Assembly (NCBI GenBank): GCA_024704765.1
Contig: JAKMXF010000343.1
Location: 1,035,095-1,099,094 of the forward strand
Length of the DNA stretch: 64,000 nt
Direction: 5' to 3'
Source of the DNA: Oopsacas minuta
Taxonomy: Eukaryota; Porifera; Hexactinellida; Lyssacinosida; Leucopsacidae
Under the pieces are notes generated by a model. The model saw only the letters and a list, made by a program, of their open reading frames with translations, was not told the DNA's origin and did no database searches. The stretch's first letter is position 1; the number at the start of each line of letters is the position of its first letter. The position numbers and the translations under genes were made by a program. Below, in pieces: positions 46,630-58,964 of this stretch.

Positions 46630-47095
46630 CTAGGACATCAAATATTGAAGAAATTTGGTCAATAGAGCCCAAAGAAATCATTAGACATCTTCACATTTAT
46701 CCTGAAATAAAGGAAGTAATAGAGAGCAAAGGAAAAATCAATCAAGAGAGCTTAAGAAATTGTGTATTCCAAAGCAGTGAACAGACATCAGATTGTGACG
46801 TAAATCGGATAAAGAGACCACATAAATAGTCAGTCATCTACATATTTGTCCTGAAATATAGGAAGTAACATAGAGCAGAGGATATAATCAGTCAAGGGGG
46901 CTTGCTTTAGCAATTGTGACACTCCAACAAAGTCAACAGACACCAAATAGTGACCTAATTCGTCTAAAGTGCCCAGATAATTCATCAGACATCTCCCATT
47001 TGACATGAAATAGAGGAAGTAATAGAGAGCAAAGGATATAATCAATCAAGAGAGCTTATTTCAGAAATTGTGCATTCCAAAGAAGCAGGAACGTT
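46630..47095. repeat. 152-bp minisatellite, about three units
   Basis: Equivalent positions recur at exactly 152-bp spacing (46678, 46830, 46982), each beginning near cat(t/c)agacatct and containing ggaagtaatagagagcaaag. A partial unit precedes the first. Units differ by roughly 15-20%. No coding frame is shared by all units. Confidence 0.85.
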
Positions 47096-49016
47096 GCCAC
47101 CAGATTTTACCTGGGGGGGGCAAGAAATTACCAGGGGGGCACGAAGTTTCCAAGGGGCAGGGCGATGGGCAAGGTGTTTCACGGGTTTAGCAGCAGCATA
47201 CCCAGTGGCGGATCAATAAATTTTTAGTTAGGTAGAACCATCCAGCAGTGCAGTTGCATCGTGTGACTTTGATATATGGGGGGCACACATTCAATCTGGT
47301 TGTCAACAAGTTCTAGATGTTTCCTACCAGATTGAATTTGGTAGCCCAGATTTCAAAGCCTTTGGGCGCTGTAAGCAACCAGTAAGGTCCAAGAGCCAAA
47401 CAAATTGAAAGAAATAACGTTTGGTCTGCAATTTCCCCAGAAAGTTGTTTTTTTCTGGTCGAGTAATGAGTAACTCGGAGAATATTTGGGGGCCCCCAGT
47501 CACATAAGCACGACGCTACTGCAGCTGGGGGTTTGATGTGCTGTAGGTCTTCCAGTCGTGACGTGGCGTAACCCTTGGACAATAAGTTATAATAGCTACT
47601 ACATTGATTACCTTTGCCAGTACGTGGCAGTCCACATAGGTTTGAATCTTGAAACAATTTATCCTAACTGCGTAATACACATTTGGCTTAATTATTTTCC
47701 GATTGGCTTTGTGCTTTGCGTATATGAATAAGATGGATACATTTCAGGGTACTCCCCAGGAATTTGTTAAGGTGTATCGGTTTATGTGTTATGTTTCTGG
47801 AGGAATTTTCACCAGCCATAGCTCAATTCCAAAGTTATATTTTAGGATTAAATAGTGAAATCTTTAAACAAACAACGAGAAGTTATCAATAATCATTTTA
47901 TCAATGGAGGGATCGGCCGAAAGTCGTACGATAATCCCTGATGATATTATAACTTGTATAATCAATTCTAGATTGACTGTGCCGACTATACTTTAGTATA
48001 GTGTCCCAGTATTGAAATTGGTGCCTATAATTTCTTTAACAACTGAAGGTATACCGGTCCGATACGCCAAAACGGCCTGGGGAAAACACTGCACTTGCTC
48101 AGGGTATAAACATTCAAAAATATTACCTAATTCGATAGATCAATACAAGCTATATCCCTTATTTAGGAGTGAGATTAAATAATATTGAGCATAAGATGTG
48201 AGCCCTAAATTTTCCAGTTTGCAATTTAAGCCAAGGGGTCCGGTAGCATGCCCCGGGTCACAAGTTTACCAGGGGGCATTGCCACCCACTCTGGCGGAGG
48301 CCCTGTAAAGAAGTAATTATGCCCAAGATAGTTACATAATTAGTTTCCCGGTGGTTATTTATCCTGGTGAAATCATAAGATATCAGAGATTAACTCACCT
48401 TATTTGCTTACGATTTAATTGATGTTCTAATAGCCTCTAGCTTTGTGCTCCATTTTTGGCAATTTGTAATTTTCTTATCCAATATTTCTTGCATACTATC
48501 CCATCTATGGATTGTAACCTACGAGTTTACTTGTGGCACCATTATGACTTAACTTGGCTCTATTTCAATAATTTTTCAATTGCATTCGCAAAAATCTATA
48601 TACCTGTGTCGCCTACCATCGAAACATTCGATTTAGTAGCTTTTATTCTTGCATGATTATAATGTATCGTAACATTACAACCAGATATTGACCCAACCAC
48701 TATTGAATAAAAATGTACCTCAGGTACCCATACTCCAAAATAGTTACATGAGCAACAGGCAAATTGAGTAATGCATATATTTAAACGAGTGTGAAGTTAG
48801 TTTCGTGAATGTGAACAAAATATTTCTTCCCGTGACATTTAGAATACATGATGGTCGACGGTAGGTAAAATTAATAGCTTAAAGCACTACCTTGCTTAAT
48901 TAGACATAAATATTTCTGACTTTCCAAGACTCGTTACGTCTCACACTGGATTATTAACTTAGTCAATCTTCTATCAGTTGGAAAAGCTGAAAGAAGGAGG
49001 TGTAACCAATCCAGCC
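47096..49016. other. non-coding stretch with G-rich repeat fragments
   Basis: G-rich words (ttaccaggggggca near 47138 and ttaccagggggca near 48268) recur in direct orientation about 1.1 kb apart. A diverged fragment of a maT-like terminus sits at about 47980-48040. The 114-codon minus frame at 47313-47657 has no recognisable motif. Nothing clear lies between 48300 and 49016. Confidence 0.4.
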
Positions 49017-49168
49017 GCCGTATTCACTAAGCATACTTAGTACTTAAGTACTAAGTACGTACTTAAGTACTAAGTATGTACTTAGTTAAGTACGTACTTA
49101 AGTCGTATTCACTAAGAGTTAAGTACGTACTTGAGTATGTACTTAACTAAGTACATACTTAAGTATCA
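49017..49168. repeat. Harbinger left terminal region, palindromic words
   Basis: Built from cttaagtac, tacgta and ttaagta words, with the core attcactaag present twice (49022 and 49109). The right terminus 51749-51905 has the same makeup in inverse. Confidence 0.8.
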
Positions 49169-49504
49169 CTTATATTCATGAATTTGTGAGTTTCTGATGG
49201 ATTGCTTTACAGAATTACTTTCAATCATTCAGGAATATATTTTCAAAAATTTCATGGTTTATGCATGATCTCACGATAATATTGTGGTTTACGTTCATGA
49301 AATACTTCACAAATAATGTTACAAGGAATTCCTCGAACGCTTATGATATAACATATCTGTTACTAAGGAATGCATTACTTTGTATGTAATGTTAAATACT
49401 ATCATTCTGAATTATACATTCCAAGTTACACTAATGACTGTTTTGCTAAATACAATTATGATCAAATATAATATATAAATATTCCAGTATTTTAATATAA
49501 ACAA

Positions 49505-50549
49505 ATGGCACAGATGATTCCACTATTTCTCGCAGAAGAAGAACCCTCTTCCTCAATGGCACGTCAACGAGTTTTCAGGGATCTCAATGATCCCCTAGAT
49601 TGTTATGATGATATGGAACTTGTTCGACGTTTCCGTTTCTCTAGAGTTTCAATATCTAAAATTGCAGAGTTGATAGCTAACTATTTGAATTTCACCGAGC
49701 GTTCTTGTGCTGCTTCCCCTCACTTGCAAGTTGGTGTGGCACTTCAATTTTTCGCTTCTGGAACGTTCCAGATAATTTGTGGAGATGGGATAAACGTAAG
49801 CCAAGCTTCTGCCTCTCGTTATATCCGAGATGTTTCTCTGGGTTTGCAAGCTATATACCATCAGTTTGTTAGTTTGCCTGCTGGTCTCAAGAGGGTAGAA
49901 GTCAAAAACAAGTTTTATGAAATTGCTCACTTTCTAGGCGTAGTAGGATTAGTTGACGGAACACACATACGAATCCAAAGACCCTCGGAAAATGAAGCAG
50001 ATTATATAAATCGGCATTTTTACCACTCAATTAATGTCCAGGCTATTTGCCAACCAGATGGAATGTTTAGTGATGTATTGGCATGTTTTCCTGGGTCTGT
50101 TCACGATTCACGGATTTGGAAGAATTCAGGTGTTGGGATGCATGTTGAAATACCTTTTCAATAGGGGAGCATATATTAGGAGATAGCGGTTACATGATGA
50201 GGCCATATTTACTCACTCCTTATCGCCAACCAATATCTACTCCCCAATTTAACTACAACTATGCACATAAGAGGACAAGGGTTATTGTTGAACAGACATT
50301 TGGGCGATGGAAACGAAGATTCCACTGTCTTTATGGAAAGCTCAGGATGAGTCCAGATAAAGTTTGTTCCATCATAGTTGCTTGTGCAGTATAGCATAAC
50401 ATAGCAATACAGTGGAAACAACCTCTCTTAGAAGATGAAGTCTCCGATGATTCCTATCCGGATGATGTTCTTGACTTTGAAGAAACTGTTGGGCATTTGG
50501 CATCAAAGCATTACAGGGATCAATTTTCTATTCATAATTTCAGCAACTA
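49505..50549 (+). pseudogene. Harbinger transposase (HARBI1/DDE_Tnp_4), two lesions
   Basis: The open part 49505-50164 has the helix-turn-helix (GDGINVSQASASRYIRDVSL), VVGLVDGTHIRIQRP with the first catalytic Asp, and CFPGSVHDSRIWKNSG with the second. A one-base frame change near 50160 moves into 50194-50394 (LGDSGYMMRPYLLTPY; VIVEQTFGRWKRRFHCLY with the catalytic Glu). A TAG then replaces the expected residue in VACAV-HNIAI. The text continues to FEETVGHLASKHYRDQFSIH and ends about 50549. This nuclease moves the element together with its Myb-like partner. Only two lesions are visible. Confidence 0.9.
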
Positions 50550-50628
50550 AATTCACATAGCATATATGTTGTGATGTAGATATGGAAACATTTTGCACAG
50601 TTAATGATTATAAGGTAACATGGAAATT

Positions 50629-50736
50629 GTAGTTTTGAAACATCTAAGTAGGGTGTTGGTCTTTGTAGTTTTGAAACATCCAAGTAGGGTGTGGGTCTTC
50701 GTAGTTTTGAAACATCTAAGTAGGATGTTGGTCTTT
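50629..50736. repeat. 36-bp repeat, three tandem copies
   Basis: Three adjacent 36-bp units beginning gtagttttgaaacatc(t/c)aag and ending ttggtctt(t/c), between the two Harbinger genes. The unit length is a multiple of three and gives a repeated VVLKH-SR-LVF translation, but this is probably not coding. Confidence 0.9.
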
Positions 50737-50799
50737 GTAGTTGGGATATTTATTTGTGAAATGTATCAAGTATCGCACTTGAATTGGGAGCTAGTTGTT

Positions 50800-51577
50800 G
50801 CATTATGAAAACTATAAATTGGTGGCGGTTATTGATATTCCAAAGAAAGAGTATGGACAAGGTCGCAAAGTAAATTGGAAAAGGAGGAGGAGTATACACT
50901 CATTGAGGCAATCCAGGATGCTGGAGATATATTGAGAGGTACTGCTGGTCATTGCGCGGAGATAAACAAAAAAAAAGACAAGGCTTTGGAACAATGTTAT
51001 GAGGAAAATCAATTCCATCCATGGCAACTACCGAGATGTGAAAGATATTAAGAAGAAGTGGAACAATCTAAAAGGTTCCGCAAAAGCCCGTGTGGATTCC
51101 AATCGAAGGGAAGCGAGGAGGACAGGAGGAGGGCCAAATGAAGCTGGTGAAGTGGAGGATGAAGACATCCGGATCCTTAGCTCCGACAGGGAAATATCCA
51201 CATCTGTGACGGAGAGAGTATCACTGATGTTCTCAAGTACGCCAGCGTTCTCTGGAATATGTGGTAGTGTTGATATGTTTCAAGCCCCAACAACATTGCC
51301 TTCACACACTGAGATTAGCGAAAGCAGAGAAGTAACACCAGTGTTTGAGGGACCAGAAGTTACTGTAGTTAACAGTCGTCCAGAGGGAAGGCGTAGGCGT
51401 AAGAGGAGCATCGAACAGTCAACAAAGGTCTCTGATTTACTTCCTCTGCAAAGAGAAGTGCTCCTTAAACAGGTGGAAGTATTCTTGGCTCAACTACAGC
51501 TGATTGAAGAGCAGAGGGAGTATTATCGTCATAAAAAGCAGAGACTTTTAGAAAAAGATCAACAGCAGCAGCTTTAG
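50800..51577 (+). pseudogene. Harbinger Myb/SANT-like DNA-binding protein, one frameshift
   Basis: Around 50880-51010 the text LEKEEEYTLIEAIQDAGDIL, RGTAGHCAEINKKKDKA is a SANT/Myb-like (trihelix, NAIF1-type) domain. A single extra base near 50990 shifts it into the frame 50999-51577, which continues VMRKINSIHGNYRDVKDIKK KWNNLKGSAKARV. An acidic linker follows, then a C-terminal helix (LPLQREVLLKQVEVFLAQLQ) ending in Lys/Gln-rich sequence. Harbinger elements use such a partner to bind the termini and bring the transposase into the nucleus. Its start codon is not certain. Confidence 0.8.
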
Positions 51578-51748
51578 ATATACGATTTAGTCACATTGTA
51601 ACATCATACAAAATCATAATTTATAGTGAAAGTATGAATTAATCAAAGAAAACGAGTGATTGAAGTGATTACATCAATGTTATCGATAAATATAATATGT
51701 TTGGAAACTTAAAATAGAGCTTGAATAACTTAAGCAACCTCGGTAGGT

Positions 51749-51905
51749 TACTTAACTTTTGTACTTAAGTACATACTTAAGTATAAGCTTAAATCTTAGT
51801 GAATACCAATCTTAGTGAATACGGTTTAAGTATGTACTTAGACTTAAGTACTAAGTACATACTTAAGTACTAAGTACATACTTGAGTATGCTTAGTGAAT
51901 ACGGC
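51749..51905. repeat. Harbinger right terminal region
   Basis: Mirror of the left end: tacttaagta and tacata words, with the core cttagtgaat appearing three times (51795, 51811, 51891). Confidence 0.8.
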
Positions 51906-52849
51906 CCCAGAATACAAAATACAAAAATGAAACTTCATTATTTAATGCCTCTGAATCGAGTAAAAAAAGAAAGAATAATATGGGAATTTTAGTAGAGCTG
52001 TACCTGATATTAAGTTACACTCCGTTTTCAGACATACTGCCCTGATATTTTACGTAATTGTATATCACAGTAAGAAAAATAATTTGTATTAAAATTAAAG
52101 AAATATAATGGTAGTTTCACTTATGTTCAATAGTAATTAGAGAACTTTGGCATCCAATTTCAAAATGCGAAGTGTCAGAATATTCTTTCTGAAACAGGAT
52201 AGCTGGGCAGGGATTCGGGAATAAACGGAGAGAAACTTTAATCCTGGACAACCATGGTATTGAGTAGAATTATACACACATTAACCACAGGATGTAACTG
52301 TAAGTAAACATGAAATGTATTTGTTGGGGAAATAGGGGGAAATAAAAGAATTTACAGCCATGGATAAAGTAAACTCATCTCACAATGATTACTAAAAGGC
52401 TTACAGCCATATTTGTCACATTCATGACTATATAGTTGCTTGAGAAAGATGGGAAGATATTCTTCCCTTTTGAGAATGATAGCTCAGCAAAAGTATGTCT
52501 TTAGCATTCTTTTAGATATGATGTCTTGTGCTCACTTTGTCTTATGACAAGGCACAATCATTATTTGTGTCTTTATACTGGTACTAGATTGCACATATTG
52601 TGTAGACAAGTATCAGTGTGGCTTATAATGACCAAGAATAAGCAAAATGACATCACAAAGATAGTGCTCAAATTGTTTCCATAGTCAGATCGCTCAAAAT
52701 GGATTATGCTGTTTTCGGTCGTACAGTACTTCAATATCAACTGACGTCTCAACTAGTTGTGAAATGAAATCGACTAATCAATCTGACTGTAAGTGCTTGA
52801 AGTAAAGTCTTGGGATAATCACCTTGCCTATGTGATGCGGTGCGTTGTC
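51906..52849. other. non-coding stretch
   Basis: AT-rich; no gene or bounded repeat seen. Confidence 0.45.
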
Positions 52850-53400
52850 TTGTATGTGCTATGCACCTTTCTTTCGTGTATTTGTGTAAAGCTCCTCCAC
52901 AAAGTTAGGAAAGGCTCAAAATTTCTGAAATTTATGTTAGTGAAATTCGCCTTGTATTAACTCGAATTAGAGGCCCTATTTTTATCATCAATACGTCCCT
53001 AAAGCATAACCGAAGCCCCACCTCCATTAATGATTTTTGGGGACATTGAAGGAGATATCTTTAGACTTTTCTTGCCAAACAATTTTTCGACCATCACAGC
53101 CAAATATACTGAACATTGTTTCGTCAGAAAATATTCCATGTTTCCAACTACTAAGATTCACGATGTGTGTTTGAAATATATAGCTAACCCCTTCTGATTT
53201 TTCTGTGAAATTAAGGACTTTTCGCAATCCATACGAGTCCGATAACCATAACCTTCCGGGTTGAAAAGATGAGTCAGAGTTCTCAAATTAGAGGTTCGAT
53301 TTCATTTAACAATCGACTCGTGCTGGCGTTTACTTCGTTATGCTATTCAACTTGGACGTCTAGTTGATGGAAGATTTTTTATTATCCCAGGAGTTTCCAT
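52850..53400 (-). pseudogene. Tc1-like transposase remnant
   Basis: The piece 53027-53227 contains NLSSWKHGIFSDETMFSIFG, CDGRKIVWQEK, the first catalytic Asp region of Tc1 (W-x-x-V-I-F-S-D-E-T). Lower coordinates on the same strand give further diverged text (YALGTY, IGPLIRVNTRRISLT). The second and third catalytic motifs are not recognisable, and no termini were found. Confidence 0.65.
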
Positions 53401-56400
53401 TTCAGTAGGGTGTAATGAAGATTGGAACAATTTATCATTAATAACTGGGAATATTTTGGATACCACTTCGCCCTTTATTCCATCCGACGGCTACCTCACG
53501 AAGAGAGGTGGAAATTTCCCATATTTTAGCATAAAAGCTAAAACGATGAATGAAAGGGAATTAACTATGCAAACATGCTGACACCAAGTCTTCAAATATA
53601 TATTATTTTTTCTCACATAAAAACTATGGTTAAACTAGAGATACTAGTTTTTCATATATGGGCAGAACATGTACAAAAATCTCTCTGCAAGAATTTCAAA
53701 TACTTTTTGCCCACTTAAAGTAAACTGGAATGATTTAAGTATAACTTGTTTTCTACTTTGTTCTCGTTTCAGGGGATATGCACTAACCCGGAAAAAGTAA
53801 CTCAACTATACAAAATATACAATAATATCATGACTATAGGCAAAAATAATTGCAATTCATATGATTTGATGCCTGAAAGAACTATTGGACAATGTTAGTT
53901 TCATCGTTTCAGACTAAATATAGGAAGATTTCTTAAATTATATATTATGAAGCCACACTTTGCTCATTAAATAGATCATGAGCTTATTTATTATTTGAAA
54001 ACTAATTACATAAATATATAAGTGCCGCAATTCGGATGGTAGATAATTCCAGTGATCTGAATTAACCCACCATGAATATTTCGAATTGTTTAAATCAAAT
54101 ATTGTTGAGTTGTTAGCATTATTATGTTTGTGCTACTTGTGGCAGAAGTGGCACATCAAAATTGTCTGCTCCACTTAAGATGTGGGGTTATGTTTGCCAA
54201 AATCAGCTTTATTTCCAACTATACAAACTATTACATGTAAGTTTAGAGAACCTCAATTGATCTTCATATTATATCGCATTCCAGTTAAGTGCCTCTTCTG
54301 CTACATATGTCTCAAACATTAAAACGCTAACAAATCAATAAGATTTACTCTAAACAACCCTAAATATTCTTACTGAGGTAATACAGATCTGTAGAATCCA
54401 AATCTGCTATCAGAGTTGCGGAATCCAAGGCTGTTCTACAGGAATAATATTGCAATAGGGGCTATCGACCACATTGACTCCGAAAATATATTCAGTTTCT
54501 CTTCATTACCTCTTTTTTGACAAATCGTCGTTGTAAATTTTGCTTGTTTTATCTCTATTTAATTGGAGATTTCTTCTATGACCCTAGGAATTCGATACTT
54601 ATACCAGGGGTGTAGTGGAAAGGGTACGCAGGGGATACCATCCCCCACTAATTTAGCCCAGACATATTTGTTTTGAAAGAATTAATAAATCCAATGGGTA
54701 CCTTGTGGGAAAAAGGAATTCCAGGCAATTTCCATGGGAAATCTCACATGGAAATTTCCACATAGAATACTGTTAGATAGAGATGGGAATGGGAATCAAA
54801 ATTTCATTCAGACGCCAACCATGGTGGGATATCACATATGATATACGAGTTGTATTTTAGTGCTCCTATAGGGAGATGCCCTAATGGTATAGATGTGCGA
54901 CGAACGTACGTATATACGTCCTCGCGGCCCTGCGATAGCGCTCGGTTAGCATGAAAATTAGTACACATATACATAATATGTCTGAGTATTGTTACTCTGG
55001 CATTGATTTTTTCTATCTTGAAATGGTTACAATTTTGGTAATTGACTATATTTCACATCTTTCCACGTAAAATTCCTTAGCATGCTAAAGATTTGGTTCC
55101 AACAGGTTGTCAGTGGTAATTTGGTACCTAGAGTTTGAGAGTTACTAATCCACAGAATATTGATATAATCATATTTTCACACCTTTTGCTAACTTGTATA
55201 TTAAAGTGATGGTAGAATATTTTGTATTACAAACTCTACTATTTTATAGCTCCGCTATGTCGTATGGAATTCTTTCAAATTTTTATCTTCATGATTATTG
55301 TTTAATCATATTTTTTACGTCTATTTCAAAATGATTCTAGAAAGTTCGGTTTAACTCTGTCAGAGGTAATCGAGTGGAAATTTTCAAATCACACACTCAA
55401 TGGATAATTATTCATGGTATTAATTAGAATATTATACATTTTTGCGTATATTTCAAATTGATGCGAGAGATTTCGTCTCAATAGTTAGACAAGGAGGGCC
55501 AGGGGGAAATGGCCCCTAATAAGCACACAAACAATTAACCCTGAGTTGCACTACCAGTATGTCGGCAGGTCATTTTGATTTCAATGGGTATTTGGCTAAG
55601 TGAGCTTCCTATACTAATTTTCCAGGACTACACCCATGTTTATACCACATATATGTGTTCTATGCTAATTCTTTCGACAAGTGCTACATTTTGGATTTTT
55701 GCTAAGCGATTAGGCATGACATTCAAGCAATTAGAATTTCTATGCCTCCTGCTAACCTTATCGTATCAATTTTCCACACCTACCTATTATCTCTTTAAAA
55801 CATGCTAATAGTTGCCTAATAATTGTTCTGAATAACTATAGTAAACTGGTTGAGTATTTCCAGAGATAATACCATAAAACGGTACGCCATCCCAACATTA
55901 CTTCACTGAAACGACAATATTCTGTTTGGCTAGCATTCTGAAGATATTTGTTAGGATATACATTGCCAATTATTGCAAGATTTCAAAAACACTAACGCGC
56001 TACTCGGTTGCGAACATCTCGAGCAACATGATACTGCCATAATCTTTTTATACTCGATTACCCCAGGATAACCATTGTAAGCATGTTTCTACCACAATTT
56101 TGAAATTTGTTTACTTTATGTTCCTAAAACAAAGAAATATTCATAATATGTCGTTCACAATATCATATTCTGAATCTGCGTACTCAATTACCCCAATACA
56201 ATGTTGTTTTGCTGTTGTTATGTTGTGTAATATTAGGTTCTGGACTTTATGAACTGAACTTATGTTTCTATATGGAAGCATGACAGGCGTACACAGACAC
56301 AAATTGAGATTTCTTAATATTGATAAGACCCAAGTATGGAAAATGGGGCGGTTTACAGTGGCGTAGTTCTATTGTAAGTGTGAAGTCACATGGCTAACAT

Positions 56401-56514
56401 CTTAGATATTAATAGAATCACATGTTTATTAGAAAATATACATGTATTAAAAGTATATTGATATACTTTATCGCAGAAGTTCTTTTCAATTTTACAACAA
56501 CATTTTGGAGCTAA
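53401..56514. other. long AT-rich stretch without recognised genes
   Basis: No conserved reading frame. The open frame 55575-55808 is hydrophobic but motif-free. Near 54605 a caggggtgtagtgg word resembles hAT-type ends, but no partner with a duplication was found. Confidence 0.45.
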
Positions 56515-56690
56515 TCAATTGGGGACCTTCAAACGTTACATAACTCAAAATTCCCTAAATTTTGACCCCTTCTCCTCTCTATGTCATGATTTTTCACTGT
56601 TTTGTAATTCAGAAAGAATAGACTGTCACACTTCGCATACCACCCCCTCCTCTTGTAGCGTTACATAACGTTTGAACGACCGTCTGTGTT
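56515..56690. repeat. MITE-like fragment with gttacataac ends
   Basis: Left ttcaaacgttacataac and right gttacataacgtttgaa are imperfect inverted repeats around about 170 bp of C-rich text. Similar words end a widespread class of short insect repeats. Boundaries are uncertain. Confidence 0.35.
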
Positions 56691-57244
56691 TGTGTTTGTT
56701 CGTTGTCAAGCAATGATTTCTGGAATGCTATTTAATTCGAATTTCTCTATACTGAGATATCACACAACTATGTTTTTTCTTGTTTACAAAGAAAGTAAGC
56801 TTTATTCAATAAAATATGGCAAACTATATCGAATACGTATGCCGAATCTGATTTTCACACTTTCCAATTAATTATGTGTAAAAGTATGATTTTATAAATA
56901 TCAAGATGTCAACAAAAACACTAGTATTCGCCAAGCCGCAGCGCGAGCAAGCTAATCGTGCTTGTAATTATTTTATTATCTAGGAAAAATATGTGAATCA
57001 ATTACATCGGCCCCGCTTTTACCGTTAGCACAGGGCCCTTGGTATGGTATCGTGTGAACTATAAATGAAAATCAATATCATTAACTAAGTTTCCTGTATT
57101 TTACAAATGAGGAGATCAGTATGTAAATATCAGTTTTTGCACTAGCTTTTCTTTTCGATTGTCTACTTCCAGCTTTTGAATGGCTTTTATACCCATGTTT
57201 CCCCATTCTTTTAATTTTTATTTCCCTTTTCCTGCTCACCTTAG

Positions 57245-57328
57245 AAAAACTTCTTGCAATTATTCATTGAATATCAGCCAATCAAAACTCTTGCCATTTC
57301 TTGTTGTGTTTTCGACTGCTTGCTACAG
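57245..57328 (+). other. possible internal exon (84 nt, phase 0)
   Basis: A long pyrimidine tract (tttatttcccttttcctgct) and caccttag precede 57245, and a perfect CAG/GTAAGT donor follows 57328. The 28 codons between them are fully open (KNFLQLFIEYQPIKTLAISC, CVFDCLLQ). The next acceptor (taattttcag before 57488) would add LSRY and a stop at 57502. The splice signals are the best on the plus strand here. The protein family is not recognised and no upstream exon was found. Confidence 0.35.
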
Positions 57329-57502
57329 GTAAGTACCTCCTCATTCACTTCTCAGTGAAAGTTTCTTATTACTATTCACCATTTTAAAGCCCTGATATCC
57401 AATCACTAGCGTGTCCTCGATTTTGGAATTAATATCAAGCGATACAAGGATATTTATACATATAATGTAACATTTTGTAATTTTCAGTTGTCACGTTACT
57501 AA

Positions 57503-58964
57503 GTAATAATGAGATACTACCATGGATGGTGCATATTTGTCATGATCCACTTATAGCTCGATAGTCACTAGAGTGATGCTTAAATATTCCAGCCAATGTC
57601 TACTGCATACCTAACTTCCCATACCCATATAATATATTCTGATACCATTTGTCTATTCAACATTACGCAATCGTGAATGGGCCCATATTTAATCGTTATC
57701 AAGAATAAGCAATACGAGGTATGATATCTTATCAAAATGTATTACAAGGATATGGTAAGTTTGGTATTTATTAGGCATACTCTAAGCAGACATAAGTATT
57801 TTACATTATCTGTATATTTTACAATATCTATATATTTACAATATCTGGTGAGTCAGTTGCGAAACTTCTCAAAACCTCAGGAAACAAAGCTGAACATTTT
57901 CGTTCTATTATCTATTCCTTCAATATTTAATCTACTTAATTTTATTGTTAATAATGATTTGGCTTTCCTTTTAGCCTTTCTTTCCTCCACTCTTCTTAGG
58001 AGACTTTCGATAGGCAATTTGCAGTAGCTACCGGTAACATCTCCCATTTCCTTGATAGACTTTTGGTTGAATTGATCTGTCGAGGACCAGATTTACAAGA
58101 TTCCCCCTATGGGGTTTAGAACTGGTGACCGAGGAGGCCCACTCTATTTTCCCCAACCATTGTGTAATACTATCTATCTAGTAATGCGTTTAAGGCTACA
58201 TAATTTCATTCGAAATATTTGACCCATATAATTGCTCAAGTCACAAGCAATCATACTGAATTTCCACATGTACGACAAAAATCGGGTGAAATATGCATTT
58301 TCACACATTTTAGGGCCATTACTAGACCATGTTTTAACATTGTTCAAGTCAAATTTCAAAATAACACTGAACTGGCTCTATACGTACACATATTTTACCC
58401 AAGGATTTATTTTACTCTAGCTTCAAAACTGACCGAGTAATGGCAGTTGAAGATGGGTACAGGAAGATTTTTGCTGAATACCACTCTTTGCTAAATACTG
58501 ACCTGGCTCTAGGCGTGCATAGAGCCAGGTCAGTAATTCTAGAATATTTAGAATTAGAATTGAAAAATTTCTGTTCTCGAAAAGATAATATTGGTACATT
58601 TTGGAATTCTAGTCAAAAAGTGCCAATTATGATATTATCGAGAACACTAAAATTGGAACTCAAATATATTATTCATTAACTAATCCATAGTAATGGTTGA
58701 GGAAAATATAGTCAGAGAATAGGCTATAGTGACGTAGGCTGTGGTTTGCTAATTTGACAAAATCGGAGCATAATTTTCAGGATCAATATTAGCAAACATC
58801 TCACATGTGTTGATATAATATTCGTTTGGTATTTTGATGTGTTCGACGGGGTAAAAATAATTTGGAAAAACCAATTATCGGCACAAAAAATAAGTTACAC
58901 CCTGCAAAAGACAAAAGATATCTATCTAGCTAACAAATTTACAAAAGGGATATCGTTATATACA
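57503..58964. other. non-coding stretch, 3' side of DIP2
   Basis: No gene recognised. Contains a perfect 16-bp hairpin at 58496-58535. The part next to 58964 should be 3' untranslated sequence of the minus-strand DIP2 gene. Confidence 0.45.
58496..58535. repeat. perfect hairpin, 16-bp stem, 8-nt loop
   Basis: The left arm tactgacctggctcta (58496-58511), loop ggcgtgca and right arm tagagccaggtcagta (58520-58535) pair without mismatch. It is GC-richer than its surroundings. Role unknown; it could be a short inverted duplication or a structured RNA. Confidence 0.7.

Larger units (their letters stand above)
49017..51905 (+). mobile_element. PIF/Harbinger element (2.9 kb)
   Basis: The ends gccgtattcactaagcatac (left) and its complement at 51886-51905 bracket two genes on the plus strand: a Harbinger transposase and a Myb/SANT protein, the standard two-gene content of this superfamily. 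The expected 3-bp duplication is not clear. The terminal about 150 bp on each side are built from alternating tacttaagta and tacgta palindromes. Confidence 0.88.

Noticed and set aside
47313-47657. 114-codon open frame on the minus strand
   Set aside because: No recognisable motif, no splice or start context, and it sits in G-rich repeat fragments; not supported as a gene.
47096-48310. Possible hAT element suggested by cagtggcggatc near 47213 and a cagggcctccgcc-type end near 48297
   Set aside because: The two ends do not match each other as inverted repeats, and no 8-bp duplication was found.
54605-55635. Possible element starting caggggtgtagtgg
   Set aside because: The only partner-like text (ccaggactacaccc near 55622) matches too weakly and lacks a target duplication.
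57737-58440. Open frames 57737-58027 and 58219-58440
   Set aside because: Hydrophobic or motif-free AT-rich translations with no conserved blocks; overlapping frames of similar length suggest chance.
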